A stretch of DNA of 64,000 bases, taken from the NCBI RefSeq assembly GCF_002531825.1, contig NZ_NWSX01000003.1:1-64000 (forward strand), given 5' to 3'. Source of the DNA: Rhizobium sp. J15 (GTDB taxonomy: Bacteria > Pseudomonadota > Alphaproteobacteria > Rhizobiales > Rhizobiaceae). The notes beneath the pieces are model-generated. The model searched no databases, was not told where the DNA came from, and saw only the letters and a program-made list of their open reading frames with translations. Below are positions 9,737-18,732 of the stretch, piece after piece. Each line of letters begins with the position of its first letter. Position 1 is the first letter of the stretch. The position numbers and the translations under genes were made by a program.

Positions 9737-10238
9737 GGAAGCCTTGGATCTTTTTTGCCTTGGAAACTCGTGCTTTGTTGCTCGTAGCACCGTGACCTCC
9801 AATTGTCCGTCGACTGCTCCTTGCCTTTTGGTGCCGGCGCATACTGCCGCCGGAGCCGAAAGGCCGACTTGAGCATCCATTCACAGCCACTGCGGAAAGT
9901 CTGCGGCGAAGATCTCGTACATCCTTGGATTGTTGAGTTGAACCGCGAAATCAATCAGAGGTCACCGCTCCCACGCCTTGACCAAGGTCTATTTTCAAAT
10001 CATACCATTGAATGGTAAGGGGATGCTAATATAATTATCGGCGACTAACCGCGGCGGGGGCTCGTATTATCTCGGTTAAGTACCTGATCAGCATATATTT
10101 CCGAACTACAGCTATCGCGGCCGCCGGCCGTGCTGGATGGCTTTGCGCTCCGCGATATTCGCTGAGCGAACGAAAGGTCTATGCAAGCATGATCTGAATC
10201 GCCGCGGAGAGGCGGCGCATCTCTTGGGGGATAAGAAC
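9737..10238. other. Divergent intergenic region between the FGE gene and the outer-membrane protein gene
   Basis: About 500 bases without a convincing gene. It would hold the promoters of both divergent genes. The only clear structure is the short palindrome at 10003-10017 listed separately. Base composition is more AT-rich around 9995-10120 than in the flanking genes. Confidence 0.5.
10003..10017. promoter_or_regulatory. Short palindrome TACCAT-TGA-ATGGTA
   Basis: Perfect 6-bp inverted repeat with a three-base centre, in the AT-rich gap between two divergent genes of the sulfatase block. It could be a regulator site. It is built from the same hexamers, in the opposite orientation, as the 21-bp operators at 48477 and 50129, which may be coincidence. 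Confidence 0.35.
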
Positions 10239-11030
10239 ATGAAATACTACATTGGGTATGCCGCCATCCTTTTAGGCGCAATGACCGCTTGTGGCTCACT
10301 CGAGGCGGCGGATATGACGTCGCTTTTGAACCCGGAGGCGAAACCTATAGAGACCCGGAGCGGATGGAATTTTACGTTTGCCCCTTATTTCTGGGGTGCG
10401 AGCATGTCCGGAGACATGGCGCAGTTTGGCCTTCCTCAGGTGCATGTCGACGCAAGCTTCGGCGATATCTTTGAGAACCTCGATTTTGCCATGATGGCCA
10501 TTGGCGAAGCGCGCTACGATCGCTTCAGCATCTTCGGCGACATCATGTACACGAAGCTCTCCAATAACGCCGAGACGCCAAGGGGCATCATCGTGAACAA
10601 CGTCGAGGTTACCTCCAAGACTTTTGCCGGTCTGCTCGGCGTGGGCTATTCGGTCCTTGACGGTCCCGACGGCCGTCTCGATGTCGTGGGCGGTGTTAGG
10701 CTCTGGTCCGTTGACACCAATATATCTTTCAACGGCGGCATTCTTGATGGGGTCTCCGAGGACGACGGCGCCACATGGGTGGACGCCCTGGCCGGCGTCA
10801 AGGGCACCTACTTTTTCACACCGAAAGTCTACCTGACGGGCTGGGGACTTGTCGGCGGCGGCGGTGCAGACATCGATTGGGATGTTATGGCGGGGCTCGG
10901 CTACAAGTTCAACGACACCATCTCCGCCGTCGCGGGCTACCGCGCCCTCGGCGTCAATTATCGCAATGACGGCTTCATATTCGATGCCGTCCAGCAAGGC
11001 CCGATTCTGGGCCTTGCGATCCGGTTCTAA
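10239..11030 (+). CDS. Outer-membrane beta-barrel protein
   Basis: A 263-residue exported protein. The signal peptide is MKYYIGYAAILLGAMTACGSLEA, with likely cleavage after SLEA. Alternating hydrophobic/polar strands (FTFAPYFWGASMSG, LDVVGGVRLWSV, WDVMAGLGYKFNDTISAVAGYRALGVNY) and a C-terminal phenylalanine (GLAIRF) are the signature of Bam-inserted porin-like barrels. The start at 10239 follows GGGGGAT; the frame extends upstream to 10137 but the signal peptide fixes the true start. It may form a pore for the substrate or product of the neighbouring sulfatase, which is inference from position. Confidence 0.8.
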   Translation: MKYYIGYAAILLGAMTACGSLEAADMTSLLNPEAKPIETRSGWNFTFAPYFWGASMSGDMAQFGLPQVHVDASFGDIFENLDFAMMAIGEARYDRFSIFGDIMYTKLSNNAETPRGIIVNNVEVTSKTFAGLLGVGYSVLDGPDGRLDVVGGVRLWSVDTNISFNGGILDGVSEDDGATWVDALAGVKGTYFFTPKVYLTGWGLVGGGGADIDWDVMAGLGYKFNDTISAVAGYRALGVNYRNDGFIFDAVQQGPILGLAIRF

Positions 11031-11112
11031 CGGGTTTCCTCTGACAGAAGAGTTCCATCAGGAATTTCTTGGGCTGTGAGCATTCGAATCAGCTCACTTT
11101 CTTTGCTGTCGG

Positions 11113-12597
11113 CTATTGCGCCGCCAGAGGAGATGCTGCGCTTGCCTTGGTGACTGGCGGTGGGTTCCATCTGCCTGTCAGAGCATCGGGCTTTGGCGCA
11201 TAGAGCCGCATTGTCAGGTTGTACCGCCCTTGGGGCGCTGGCAACCAGTTCCATTCCATATCCTTGCCGGGGCTCTCGTTTTGGAAATAGAGATCGAGTG
11301 AACCGTCGGCGTTGTACTTGAACGGCATCCAGCTGCTGACTGCGAAGCGGTTAAGGGAATTGGCAACCTGGAATCCTTCGTCGTCATATAGCGTCACAGA
11401 CCAGAAGGCTTGGACCGGCGGAATTTGATCCTTCTCAAAGTGGATCGCGTAGTTGTTACTGCCATCAAGCGGCTGGCCGGTTTCGTCGGCAAGATTAAGC
11501 GGATAGATGGCGTCTTCGGGAAGGTTGGCGCCGAGACCTTGCTGTGCAACGATAGCGCGCTTTAGATAGTAATTGCCATATACTCCCATCGTGTCGGTAT
11601 TCATCGACCAGCCATTTGCGACGCGTGCCAGTGTCTTCACCTTCCACGCCATCAGCGCCTGAGCATCCTGTGGAACGGTCTCGAGCGCCTTCTGGACGAC
11701 TGCATCTGCTTTGGAAAGATCGAAACTCTTGCCTGGTTCAATGCCGATCCTCTTCATTCGGGCAAGTAAGGGCTGATCAGTGAGGTGCGGCGGATGAAGT
11801 TTCAGGAGCTCGGCAGCATAGGCGAAATAGGCTCCCGCCGGGGCGGTATCGACCTGGGTCTTGGGTGGGGTCTTCATATCCACCGACGGGTCGATTTTCA
11901 CCGATACCGGTTTTGCCTCCTTTCCCCACTCCGAAAGCAAGGTTACGGTGTAACCGTCCTGGACCTTATGAACGGCGTCATAGTCAGGCGGTCCATCGGT
12001 CTTTGTCCGTCCGATGACCCATACATAGGGCGTCGGAGCATTGATCCGTTGGGTTCCCGCCGGCAGCTTGAACTCATCGAACCCTTCACTGAGATCAGGC
12101 CGCCAGCCAGGAGGGGTAATCAGGAAATGGCCGGCCGCAGTTCCGGTGGTCCGCCAGCCCGGTGCCGCAAACACGTCCGTCCACATGTCCAGCATGGGCA
12201 GCAGATAGAAACGTCCGCCGGTGTCGGGGGCCGAAACAACGACCGGTTCTTTCGTCAAATCAAGCCAGGCGCTCGAATACAGAGTGTCGAAATTCGGTCG
12301 GACCACTACTTTCATGTCCGCCGGAGGAAACTCGAGGATGTTGTTGAACTGATTGGACGGGCCGCCGATCGCACCCTTCTTGGCATCGACGTTGGTCAAT
12401 TGCTTTCGGGTGATGTCCATAGATAGCAGTGGATAGAAATAAACATACGCCTCCACGCCTATCTCATGCGCCTCTTCTTCGCTGATGGAGTTCGCATCTG
12501 CCGCGCCGATCGAAAAAGCCGCGAGGCCAAGAGCGAGAAAAGCTGCCGGTCTTAATTTGCAGAGTAGGTTTCCGTCATCATTCGTCAGTGCACGCAT
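11113..12597 (-). CDS. DUF1254/DUF1214 domain protein, exported
   Basis: A 494-residue protein with a signal peptide (AAFLALGLAAFSIGAADA) and the two linked domains DUF1254 (about residues 60-190, GVEAYVYFYPLLSMDITRKQ) and DUF1214 (about 360-470, FWSVTLYDDEGFQVANSLNRFAVSS). The family is widespread and periplasmic, but its biochemical role is not established. GGGAGGA lies four bases before the ATG. In this block it sits between an outer-membrane barrel and a sulfatase, transcribed away from the latter. Confidence 0.85.
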   Translation of the reverse strand: MRALTNDDGNLLCKLRPAAFLALGLAAFSIGAADANSISEEEAHEIGVEAYVYFYPLLSMDITRKQLTNVDAKKGAIGGPSNQFNNILEFPPADMKVVVRPNFDTLYSSAWLDLTKEPVVVSAPDTGGRFYLLPMLDMWTDVFAAPGWRTTGTAAGHFLITPPGWRPDLSEGFDEFKLPAGTQRINAPTPYVWVIGRTKTDGPPDYDAVHKVQDGYTVTLLSEWGKEAKPVSVKIDPSVDMKTPPKTQVDTAPAGAYFAYAAELLKLHPPHLTDQPLLARMKRIGIEPGKSFDLSKADAVVQKALETVPQDAQALMAWKVKTLARVANGWSMNTDTMGVYGNYYLKRAIVAQQGLGANLPEDAIYPLNLADETGQPLDGSNNYAIHFEKDQIPPVQAFWSVTLYDDEGFQVANSLNRFAVSSWMPFKYNADGSLDLYFQNESPGKDMEWNWLPAPQGRYNLTMRLYAPKPDALTGRWNPPPVTKASAASPLAAQ

Positions 12598-13392
12598 TGC
12601 GTCCTCCCGTTGCTAAGATCAGGTGAAATGCGAACGGATCTGTTGATGTATCCCCTGTGCACATAGCTGCTCTATGGCTGCGTGCCGGGTGGAATTATAA
12701 ATAGAAAGCTAAACTAGGGATAGTTACACCAATACCGGAGGCAACTACCTCATATGGGTGCAACCGATAATGGGAGTGGTTGAGACAATCATGGAACGAA
12801 AATCGCAGTTTGCGACCAGCGCCAGAAATTGCGTGCAGTAAGGACATTTGACGAAGGATGTCGAGAAGCCCGCGCTCCGAAGCGCTTACAATCATGTCCG
12901 TGCGAGCTTCAGAGACGTCTCATATCGATTTCCAGCGCGATGCCGGACGGGCTCGCGAAATCTTTGGCACACCAAGGGGCACCCCTGTCATCCTAAAAGA
13001 CTAATTGAAACGGTGCGTCATTGAGACGAACATGATGACAAGGAAGCAGATCGTCGCGCGCTCGGACATGACAATTGATTGCGATTACATCGACCGCACA
13101 TTGCCCAAGACACGCCAACTCGTCCGGCGCTTGAGAGTCGCACCCATCTCAGCGGATGTCGGTCTGCGGTAGCACGCGTCAGGCTACATCAGAAAGTTGT
13201 GCGTCGGCAGCTTTGCCGATCTAATATGAGATCTGGAAGCCTGGGCGTTCATGCACTCGCTCCATCGCAAATCAATTAGAAATGCCGACATGCCGGTCCG
13301 CAATAACGCCTGCCGGTGGAGGCTTGATCATCAACGAACTGTTCTTGCGCAAAATGCCGGACAAACCGGTGAGCAAAGGGGAGACAGAACTG
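12598..13392. other. Long gene-poor spacer upstream of the sulfatase
   Basis: Nearly 800 bases between two divergent genes. Open frames of about 66 codons occur on both strands (12695-12895 minus, 13079-13279 plus), but none has a convincing ribosome site or recognisable product. It may contain decayed coding sequence; I could not identify a parent family. It must include the promoters of the DUF1254 gene and the sulfatase. Confidence 0.5.
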
Positions 13393-14892
13393 ATGGACGA
13401 GGACACTGACAACAAGATCGGTCCAAAAAAGTTTACGCGCCGGACAATGCTTACGACTGGCGGTTCGCTGGCGGCGGCACAAATCGCTGGCAGGATTGGC
13501 GTTAGCGGATTGGCCGCCACGCTTGCTTCCGGAACGGCGACTTTGGCACAGTCGACCAAGCCGAACATTGTTTTTATCCTCGCCGACGATTTGGGTTGGA
13601 AGGACGTCGGGTTTCACGGCTCTGACATAAAGACGCCAAACATCGACCAACTGGCGGAAAAGGGGGGCCGGCTTGAGCAATACTACGCTCAGCCAATGTG
13701 CACGCCGACCCGGGCGGCGTTTATGACGGGGCGTTATCCGTTCCGCTACGGCATGCAGACCGCCGTCATTCCCCAGGGCGGCACCTACGGCTTGGCGCTC
13801 GATGACTATCTCCTGCCGGAAATGCTGAAGGAAGCAGGCTACGCCACCGCTGCGAGTGGCAAATGGCACCTCGGCCACGCCAAAACGGCGTTCTGGCCGT
13901 GCCAGCGCGGCTTCGATTCATTCTATGGCGCTCTGCTTGGCGAGATTGATCACTTCACGCATAAGTCGGCAAACGGCAATGCTGATTGGTATCGGAACAA
14001 CGAAGCCATCGAGGAGGAAGGATTCGACAACATCCTATTCGCTACCGAAGCCGTGCGAGTGATCAACGAACACGACCAGTCGAAACCTTTGTTCCTGTAT
14101 CTGGCCTTTACCTCACCGCATACGCCCTTCCAGGCGCCAAAGGAATTTCTTGAACGCAACAGCCACATCGCCGACGAAAGCCGGCGAAGCTATGCAGCGA
14201 TGATCTCGGTGATGGACGATGGCATTGGCAGGGTCGTCGAAGCTCTCGAAATGCGCGGCATGCGCGAGAATACGCTCATTGTGTTTCACAGCGACAATGG
14301 TGGCGTGGTCAATCCTTTCTTTGCAGGGGAAAGCGATGTCAAGGGCAAGCTTCCGGCCGACAACGCTCCTTACCGGGAGGGCAAGGGGACGACCTATGAA
14401 GGCGGCACGCGCGTCGTCGGCCTGATCAACTGGCCGGGAACGATCGAGCCTGGCGCCGCCGACGGAATGATGCACGTCGTCGACATGTATCCGACCTTCG
14501 CGGCTCTGGCCGGCGCTGAACTTGGCAAGAACAAGCCGCTCGACGGGCTGAACATGTGGGAGATGCTTGGCCAGGGAAAGCCATCGCCACGCACCGAGAT
14601 CGTCTACAACATCGAGCCAATGACAGCCGCCGTCCGCCAGGGCGATTGGAAGCTTGTGTGGAAGGTGGCATTGCCGCCGAAAACCGAACTCTTCGATCTT
14701 TCGAAAGATAGGTCCGAGACCACAAATCTTGCCGATCAAAACCCCGAAATGGTGCAGAAACTGCAAGCGCGAGTGATCGAACTCGCCTCACAGATGTCTC
14801 CTCCTCTCATCATGCAGGACGCCGTGCGATTGCTCTTGCATTCGGACACGGTGCTGCCCGAGGCGGCCGAAATGTTCAATGTTGGAGATTGA
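13393..14892 (+). CDS. Cys-type (formylglycine-dependent) sulfatase, Tat-exported
   Basis: A 499-residue type I sulfatase. Near the N-terminus is a twin-arginine signal (KKFTRRTMLTTGGSLAAAQIAG). The catalytic core begins NIVFILADDLGWKDVGFHG with metal-binding aspartates. The sulfatase signature is MCTPTRAAFMTGRYP, with C103 as the residue to be converted to formylglycine, followed by GKWHLGH and HSDNGG. It hydrolyses sulfate esters in the periplasm; overall it is closest in feel to arylsulfatase, but the substrate cannot be read from sequence. Start chosen at 13393 because GGGGAG precedes it; the frame is open to 13282. Tat export of the folded enzyme fits cytosolic modification by the FGE encoded nearby. 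Confidence 0.93.
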   Translation: MDEDTDNKIGPKKFTRRTMLTTGGSLAAAQIAGRIGVSGLAATLASGTATLAQSTKPNIVFILADDLGWKDVGFHGSDIKTPNIDQLAEKGGRLEQYYAQPMCTPTRAAFMTGRYPFRYGMQTAVIPQGGTYGLALDDYLLPEMLKEAGYATAASGKWHLGHAKTAFWPCQRGFDSFYGALLGEIDHFTHKSANGNADWYRNNEAIEEEGFDNILFATEAVRVINEHDQSKPLFLYLAFTSPHTPFQAPKEFLERNSHIADESRRSYAAMISVMDDGIGRVVEALEMRGMRENTLIVFHSDNGGVVNPFFAGESDVKGKLPADNAPYREGKGTTYEGGTRVVGLINWPGTIEPGAADGMMHVVDMYPTFAALAGAELGKNKPLDGLNMWEMLGQGKPSPRTEIVYNIEPMTAAVRQGDWKLVWKVALPPKTELFDLSKDRSETTNLADQNPEMVQKLQARVIELASQMSPPLIMQDAVRLLLHSDTVLPEAAEMFNVGD

Positions 14893-15258
14893 GTGATTTG
14901 GCGGTTCATCCCGAGGACGGGGCTTGGCGTTCCTGCCGTCCGCCCTGGTGCTCGTTCCGCTCGTATGGCAATCGGCGCGAGTGCCAAGAACAGCGTGATT
15001 GGGGGTGATGGGCTGCGTTGGATCTTCGAAAACGCAGCGCCATTGCGGTCGTTTTGGTCGATAGAGCGCCCGCGTATCAAATTGTCTCAAATTGAGCTTT
15101 GCGCAAGCAGAAGCGGCCACCTAGGGAGGCTGTCTGCGCCAAGCCTCGCATTATCATTGCTCGTGCCATAGATTACGCAAAATCGCTCGCCGATCATACC
15201 TGCGGCGTCGACGCCGGCGAGCGGCCGGCACATGGTCATACTTTTCGGGAGCTGCATG
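14893..15258. other. Spacer between sulfatase and aldo/keto reductase
   Basis: About 365 bases with no supported gene. Open frames here (for example 15099-15386) run into the next gene in another frame and lack ribosome sites. No palindrome or repeat stands out. Confidence 0.5.
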
Positions 15259-16248
15259 ATGGAATATCGTCGTTTGGGAAAATCTGGCCTGCAGGTGAGC
15301 GAGTTCTCCTTCGGCTCGTGGGTCACGTTCGGCAGGCAGGTCGAAGGAGGCGATGCCGTCGAGCTGATGAAGCTTGCTTACGATAACGGGGTGAACTTCT
15401 TCGACAACGCCGAAGGATATGAAAGCGGCAAGTCCGAGATTGTCATGGGCGAGGCGCTGAAGTCCCTCGGCTGGAGCCGCGACAGCTTCATCGTCTCGAG
15501 CAAGGTCTTCTGGGGCGGTCAGAAGCCGACGCAGCGCGGCCTGTCGCGCAAGCATGTGACCGACGCATGCCATGCGGCGTTGAAGCGGCTTCAGGCCGAT
15601 TATCTCGACCTCTATTTCTGCCACCGCCCTGACATCGACACGCCGATCGAGGAAACGGTCCCGGCGATGCATGATCTCGTCGCCCAGGGCAAGGTGCTTT
15701 ACTGGGGGACATCGGAATGGTCCGCCCAGCAACTGACCGAAGCCTACGCCGTGGCCCGGGACCTACGCATCACGCCGCCGACGATGGAGCAGCCACAATA
15801 CAACATCTTCGAACGCCAGAAGGTCGAAGCCGATTATCTCCCGCTCTACGATCTGATCGGCCTTGGAACGACGATCTGGTCACCGCTAGCCTCGGGCGTC
15901 CTGACCGGCAAATACAGCGACGGCGTGCCGGCCGACAGCCGGATGAACCTGCCCGGATACGAATGGCTGAAGGAAAAGTGGTCGAGCGATGCCGGCCGCG
16001 CCCAGCTCGGAAAAGTTCGTGAGCTTGCAAAACTCGCGGACGAGATCGGGATATCGATCACCCATCTCGCGCTTCTGTGGTGCCTTGCCAATCGAAACGT
16101 CTCGACCGTCATTCTCGGCGCATCGCGCGCCAGCCAATTGCAGGACAATCTCGCGGCGCTCTCGCACCGGCACAAGATGACCTCCGACGTCCTGGCGCGG
16201 ATCGACACGATTGCCGGCAACAAGCCGGAAGGCCCGCGTCGCTTCTAG
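15259..16248 (+). CDS. Aldo/keto reductase, Kv-beta / YghZ-like
   Basis: A 329-residue NADPH-dependent oxidoreductase with a TIM-barrel fold. The catalytic tetrad is visible as FFDNAEGYESG (Asp, Tyr), VSSKVFW (Lys) and LYFCHRPD (His). The start MEYRRLGKSGLQVSEFSFGSW and the C-terminal cofactor-binding ILGASRASQLQDN match the branch related to voltage-gated potassium channel beta subunits. GGGAG lies seven bases before the ATG at 15259; a tandem ATG at 15256 is possible. Codon use looks like ordinary Rhizobium genes, unlike the sulfatase block before it. Confidence 0.92.
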   Translation: MEYRRLGKSGLQVSEFSFGSWVTFGRQVEGGDAVELMKLAYDNGVNFFDNAEGYESGKSEIVMGEALKSLGWSRDSFIVSSKVFWGGQKPTQRGLSRKHVTDACHAALKRLQADYLDLYFCHRPDIDTPIEETVPAMHDLVAQGKVLYWGTSEWSAQQLTEAYAVARDLRITPPTMEQPQYNIFERQKVEADYLPLYDLIGLGTTIWSPLASGVLTGKYSDGVPADSRMNLPGYEWLKEKWSSDAGRAQLGKVRELAKLADEIGISITHLALLWCLANRNVSTVILGASRASQLQDNLAALSHRHKMTSDVLARIDTIAGNKPEGPRRF

Positions 16249-16283
16249 CTTTGGCGCAAAACCGCGATGATGGCGAGTGCCGT

Positions 16284-16308
16284 GCGGCTTGACAACGTGA
16301 CAAGCCGC
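16284..16308. other. Hairpin between the aldo/keto reductase and ntrY
   Basis: GCGGCTTG and CAAGCCGC form an 8-bp stem with a nine-base loop. It has no long T-run, so it may be a weak terminator of the upstream gene or part of ntrY control; a TTGACA hexamer overlaps it at 16289-16294. Confidence 0.4.
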
Positions 16309-16464
16309 GTTGCATTTTCGCCACATTGCGTTGCTTAAAGGTCACGCAAGGGTTTTGGACATTTCGCTCCCGATCGAGTCGTTGCGGCGCTGGCTTTTTG
16401 AGCCGGCGTTGTTTGATTTCGATCGGATGGCGGGGCGGCAAAGTGCCGTCTGAAGAGAGGCCGA

Positions 16465-18732
16465 ATGACGCAGGATGGGGTATCGCCGGCGGCGGGCGAG
16501 GCGGTGACGACGGTGACCGATCGCCGTGCCCTTTTTGCCGTGCCCGGCCTCGTGCTCGCCGGCGGTGCGCTTCTCTGCGCCACGATCACGCTTTTCGTAT
16601 TGCTCGGTCTGACGCCGATCGCGCCGACCTCGCATGTCGTCATCACCTCGGTGATCGTCAACTCCTTCTTCGTTCTGACGCTGCTGGCGCTCATCGGCCG
16701 CGAGGTGGCAAGGCTGCTCAAGGCGCGCACGCGCGGCCGTGCGGCGGCACGCTTGCACATCCGCATCGTCGTGCTCTTTTCGATCGTTGCGATCACGCCG
16801 GCGATCCTGGTCGCCATCTTCGCCAGTATTACGCTGAATGCCGGCCTCGACCGCTGGTTTGCGCTGCGCACCCAGTCGATCGTCAGCTCGTCCCGCAATA
16901 TCGGCCAGGCCTATATGATGGAGAACGCCAGCTACCTCCAGGGGCAGACGGTTTCCATGGCCAACGACCTGGAGCGCAACCGCGCGCTCTACAGCCTCGA
17001 CAGGACGGGTTTCGCCGAATTGATGACGCGCCAGGCGAGGGGCCGCGGCCTGCTCGGGGCCTTCCTCGTCGAGCGCGACGGCTCGGTGATCGTCCAGGCC
17101 GATATTGCCACCGAAAAGCCGCTGCCGGCCATTCCGCAGGATGCTCTGGAGAAAGCGGCGGCCGGCCAGCCGACGCTGATTCCGCCTGGCGTCACCAACC
17201 TTGTCGGCGCCATCATCAAGCTCGATGCCATCCAGGGCACCTTCCTCTATACGGTGCGTGCCGTCGATCCCAAGGTCATGGGCGCCATGCGCATGATGGA
17301 GGAGAACGCCACCGAGTACCGCTCGATGGAGGCCAACCGCTTCTCGCTGCAGATCGCCTTCGCCGTGCTTTACATCGGTTTTGCGCTGATCGTGCTCTTG
17401 GCGGCGATCTGGACCGCGATCGCCGTCGCCGACCGCATCGTCCGGCCGATCCGGCTGCTGATCACGGCGGCCGACAGCGTCGCCTCGGGCAATATGGATA
17501 TCGTCGTGCCCGTGCATTCCGTCGATGGCGACGTCGCCAATCTGTCGCGCACCTTCAACAAGATGATCTCGGAAATCCGCACTCAGCGCGATGAGATCCT
17601 TGAAGCCAAGGACGAGGTCGACGACCGCCGCCGCTTCATCGAAGCCGTGCTCTCGGGCGTCACTGCCGCCGTCATCGGCGTCGAGCAGGACCGCCGTATT
17701 GCCATCGTCAACAGTTCGGCCGAGACGCTGATGTCGCTGTCGGCCGACCAGATGCTCGGCAAGCAGCTCGCTGACATCGCGCCGGAGGTCGATCAGGTGC
17801 TGACCGAGGCGGCGGTGCGCCATCGCGGCGATCTCCGCAAGCAGATCGCGCTCGTGCGCGGCGGCACGGTCAGGACGCTGAGCGTCCAGGTCACCCGCGA
17901 GGAAGTGCGTGACATGAGCGAATCCTACGTGATCACGCTCGACGACATCACCGACCTCGTCATCGCCCAGCGCTCGACCGCCTGGGGCGATGTCGCAAGG
18001 CGCATCGCCCACGAGATCAAGAACCCGCTGACGCCGATCCAGCTTTCTGCCGAGCGCATCCAGCGGCGCTACGGCAAGCAGATCGACCAGGGCGACCGGG
18101 CCGTTTTCGACCAGTGCACGGATACGATCATCCGCCAGGTCGGCGATATCGGCCGTATGGTCGACGAATTCTCCGCGTTCGCCCGCATGCCGAAGCCGAC
18201 CAAGGAGCCGAGCGACCTGCGCGATATTCTGCGCGACGCGATCTTCCTGCGCGAGATGGGCAACCATCACGTCACCTTCCAGCAGGATTTCGGCGATCAG
18301 CCGCTGGAGGGCCTGTTCGACAGCCGCATGCTCGGCCAGGCTTTCGGCAATCTCATCAAGAATGCCGTGGAGGCGATCGAAGCCGTCCCGAGCGACGAAC
18401 GCGACGAACGCAAAATTCTGGTGCGCGCGGCACTCGATGCCGGTCGCGACCGCTTCACTGTCGACGTGATCGACAATGGCCGCGGTCTGCCGGTGGAGAA
18501 CCGCCACAGCATTCTGGAACCCTATATGACGATGCGCGAGAAGGGCACGGGCCTTGGCCTCGCCATCGTCAAGAAGATCATCGAGGAACATGGCGGGCAG
18601 CTCGAGTTGCACGATGCGCCCGCCGATTTTGACCGGGGAAGAGGGGCCATGATCCGCGTGCATCTGCCACGCCGGGATCCGACGCCCGCCGCTCCCGCAG
18701 CCAATGACAAGGAAAGCGTTTATGGCCTCTGA
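16465..18732 (+). CDS. ntrY: Nitrogen regulation sensor kinase NtrY
   Basis: Membrane histidine kinase of 755 residues. It has transmembrane segments near the N-terminus (about 25-50, 55-80, 95-120) and another near 295-320 closing a periplasmic sensor region, then HAMP, PAS and kinase domains. H-box [21 protein letters not shown] with phosphoacceptor H516, N-box FGNLIKNAVEAIEAV, G1 DNGRGLP and G2 GTGLGLAIV are all intact. NtrY partners NtrX in nitrogen, redox and envelope responses. Its end overlaps ntrX by 11 bases, so the pair is coupled. It is separated from ntrBC by the 8-kb sulfatase block. Confidence 0.95.
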   Translation: MTQDGVSPAAGEAVTTVTDRRALFAVPGLVLAGGALLCATITLFVLLGLTPIAPTSHVVITSVIVNSFFVLTLLALIGREVARLLKARTRGRAAARLHIRIVVLFSIVAITPAILVAIFASITLNAGLDRWFALRTQSIVSSSRNIGQAYMMENASYLQGQTVSMANDLERNRALYSLDRTGFAELMTRQARGRGLLGAFLVERDGSVIVQADIATEKPLPAIPQDALEKAAAGQPTLIPPGVTNLVGAIIKLDAIQGTFLYTVRAVDPKVMGAMRMMEENATEYRSMEANRFSLQIAFAVLYIGFALIVLLAAIWTAIAVADRIVRPIRLLITAADSVASGNMDIVVPVHSVDGDVANLSRTFNKMISEIRTQRDEILEAKDEVDDRRRFIEAVLSGVTAAVIGVEQDRRIAIVNSSAETLMSLSADQMLGKQLADIAPEVDQVLTEAAVRHRGDLRKQIALVRGGTVRTLSVQVTREEVRDMSESYVITLDDITDLVIAQRSTAWGDVARRIAHEIKNPLTPIQLSAERIQRRYGKQIDQGDRAVFDQCTDTIIRQVGDIGRMVDEFSAFARMPKPTKEPSDLRDILRDAIFLREMGNHHVTFQQDFGDQPLEGLFDSRMLGQAFGNLIKNAVEAIEAVPSDERDERKILVRAALDAGRDRFTVDVIDNGRGLPVENRHSILEPYMTMREKGTGLGLAIVKKIIEEHGGQLELHDAPADFDRGRGAMIRVHLPRRDPTPAAPAANDKESVYGL

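Noticed and set aside
12695..13279. Two 66-codon frames in the spacer before the sulfatase
   Set aside because: Neither has a ribosome site or recognisable protein features; they may be decayed sequence but cannot be supported as genes.
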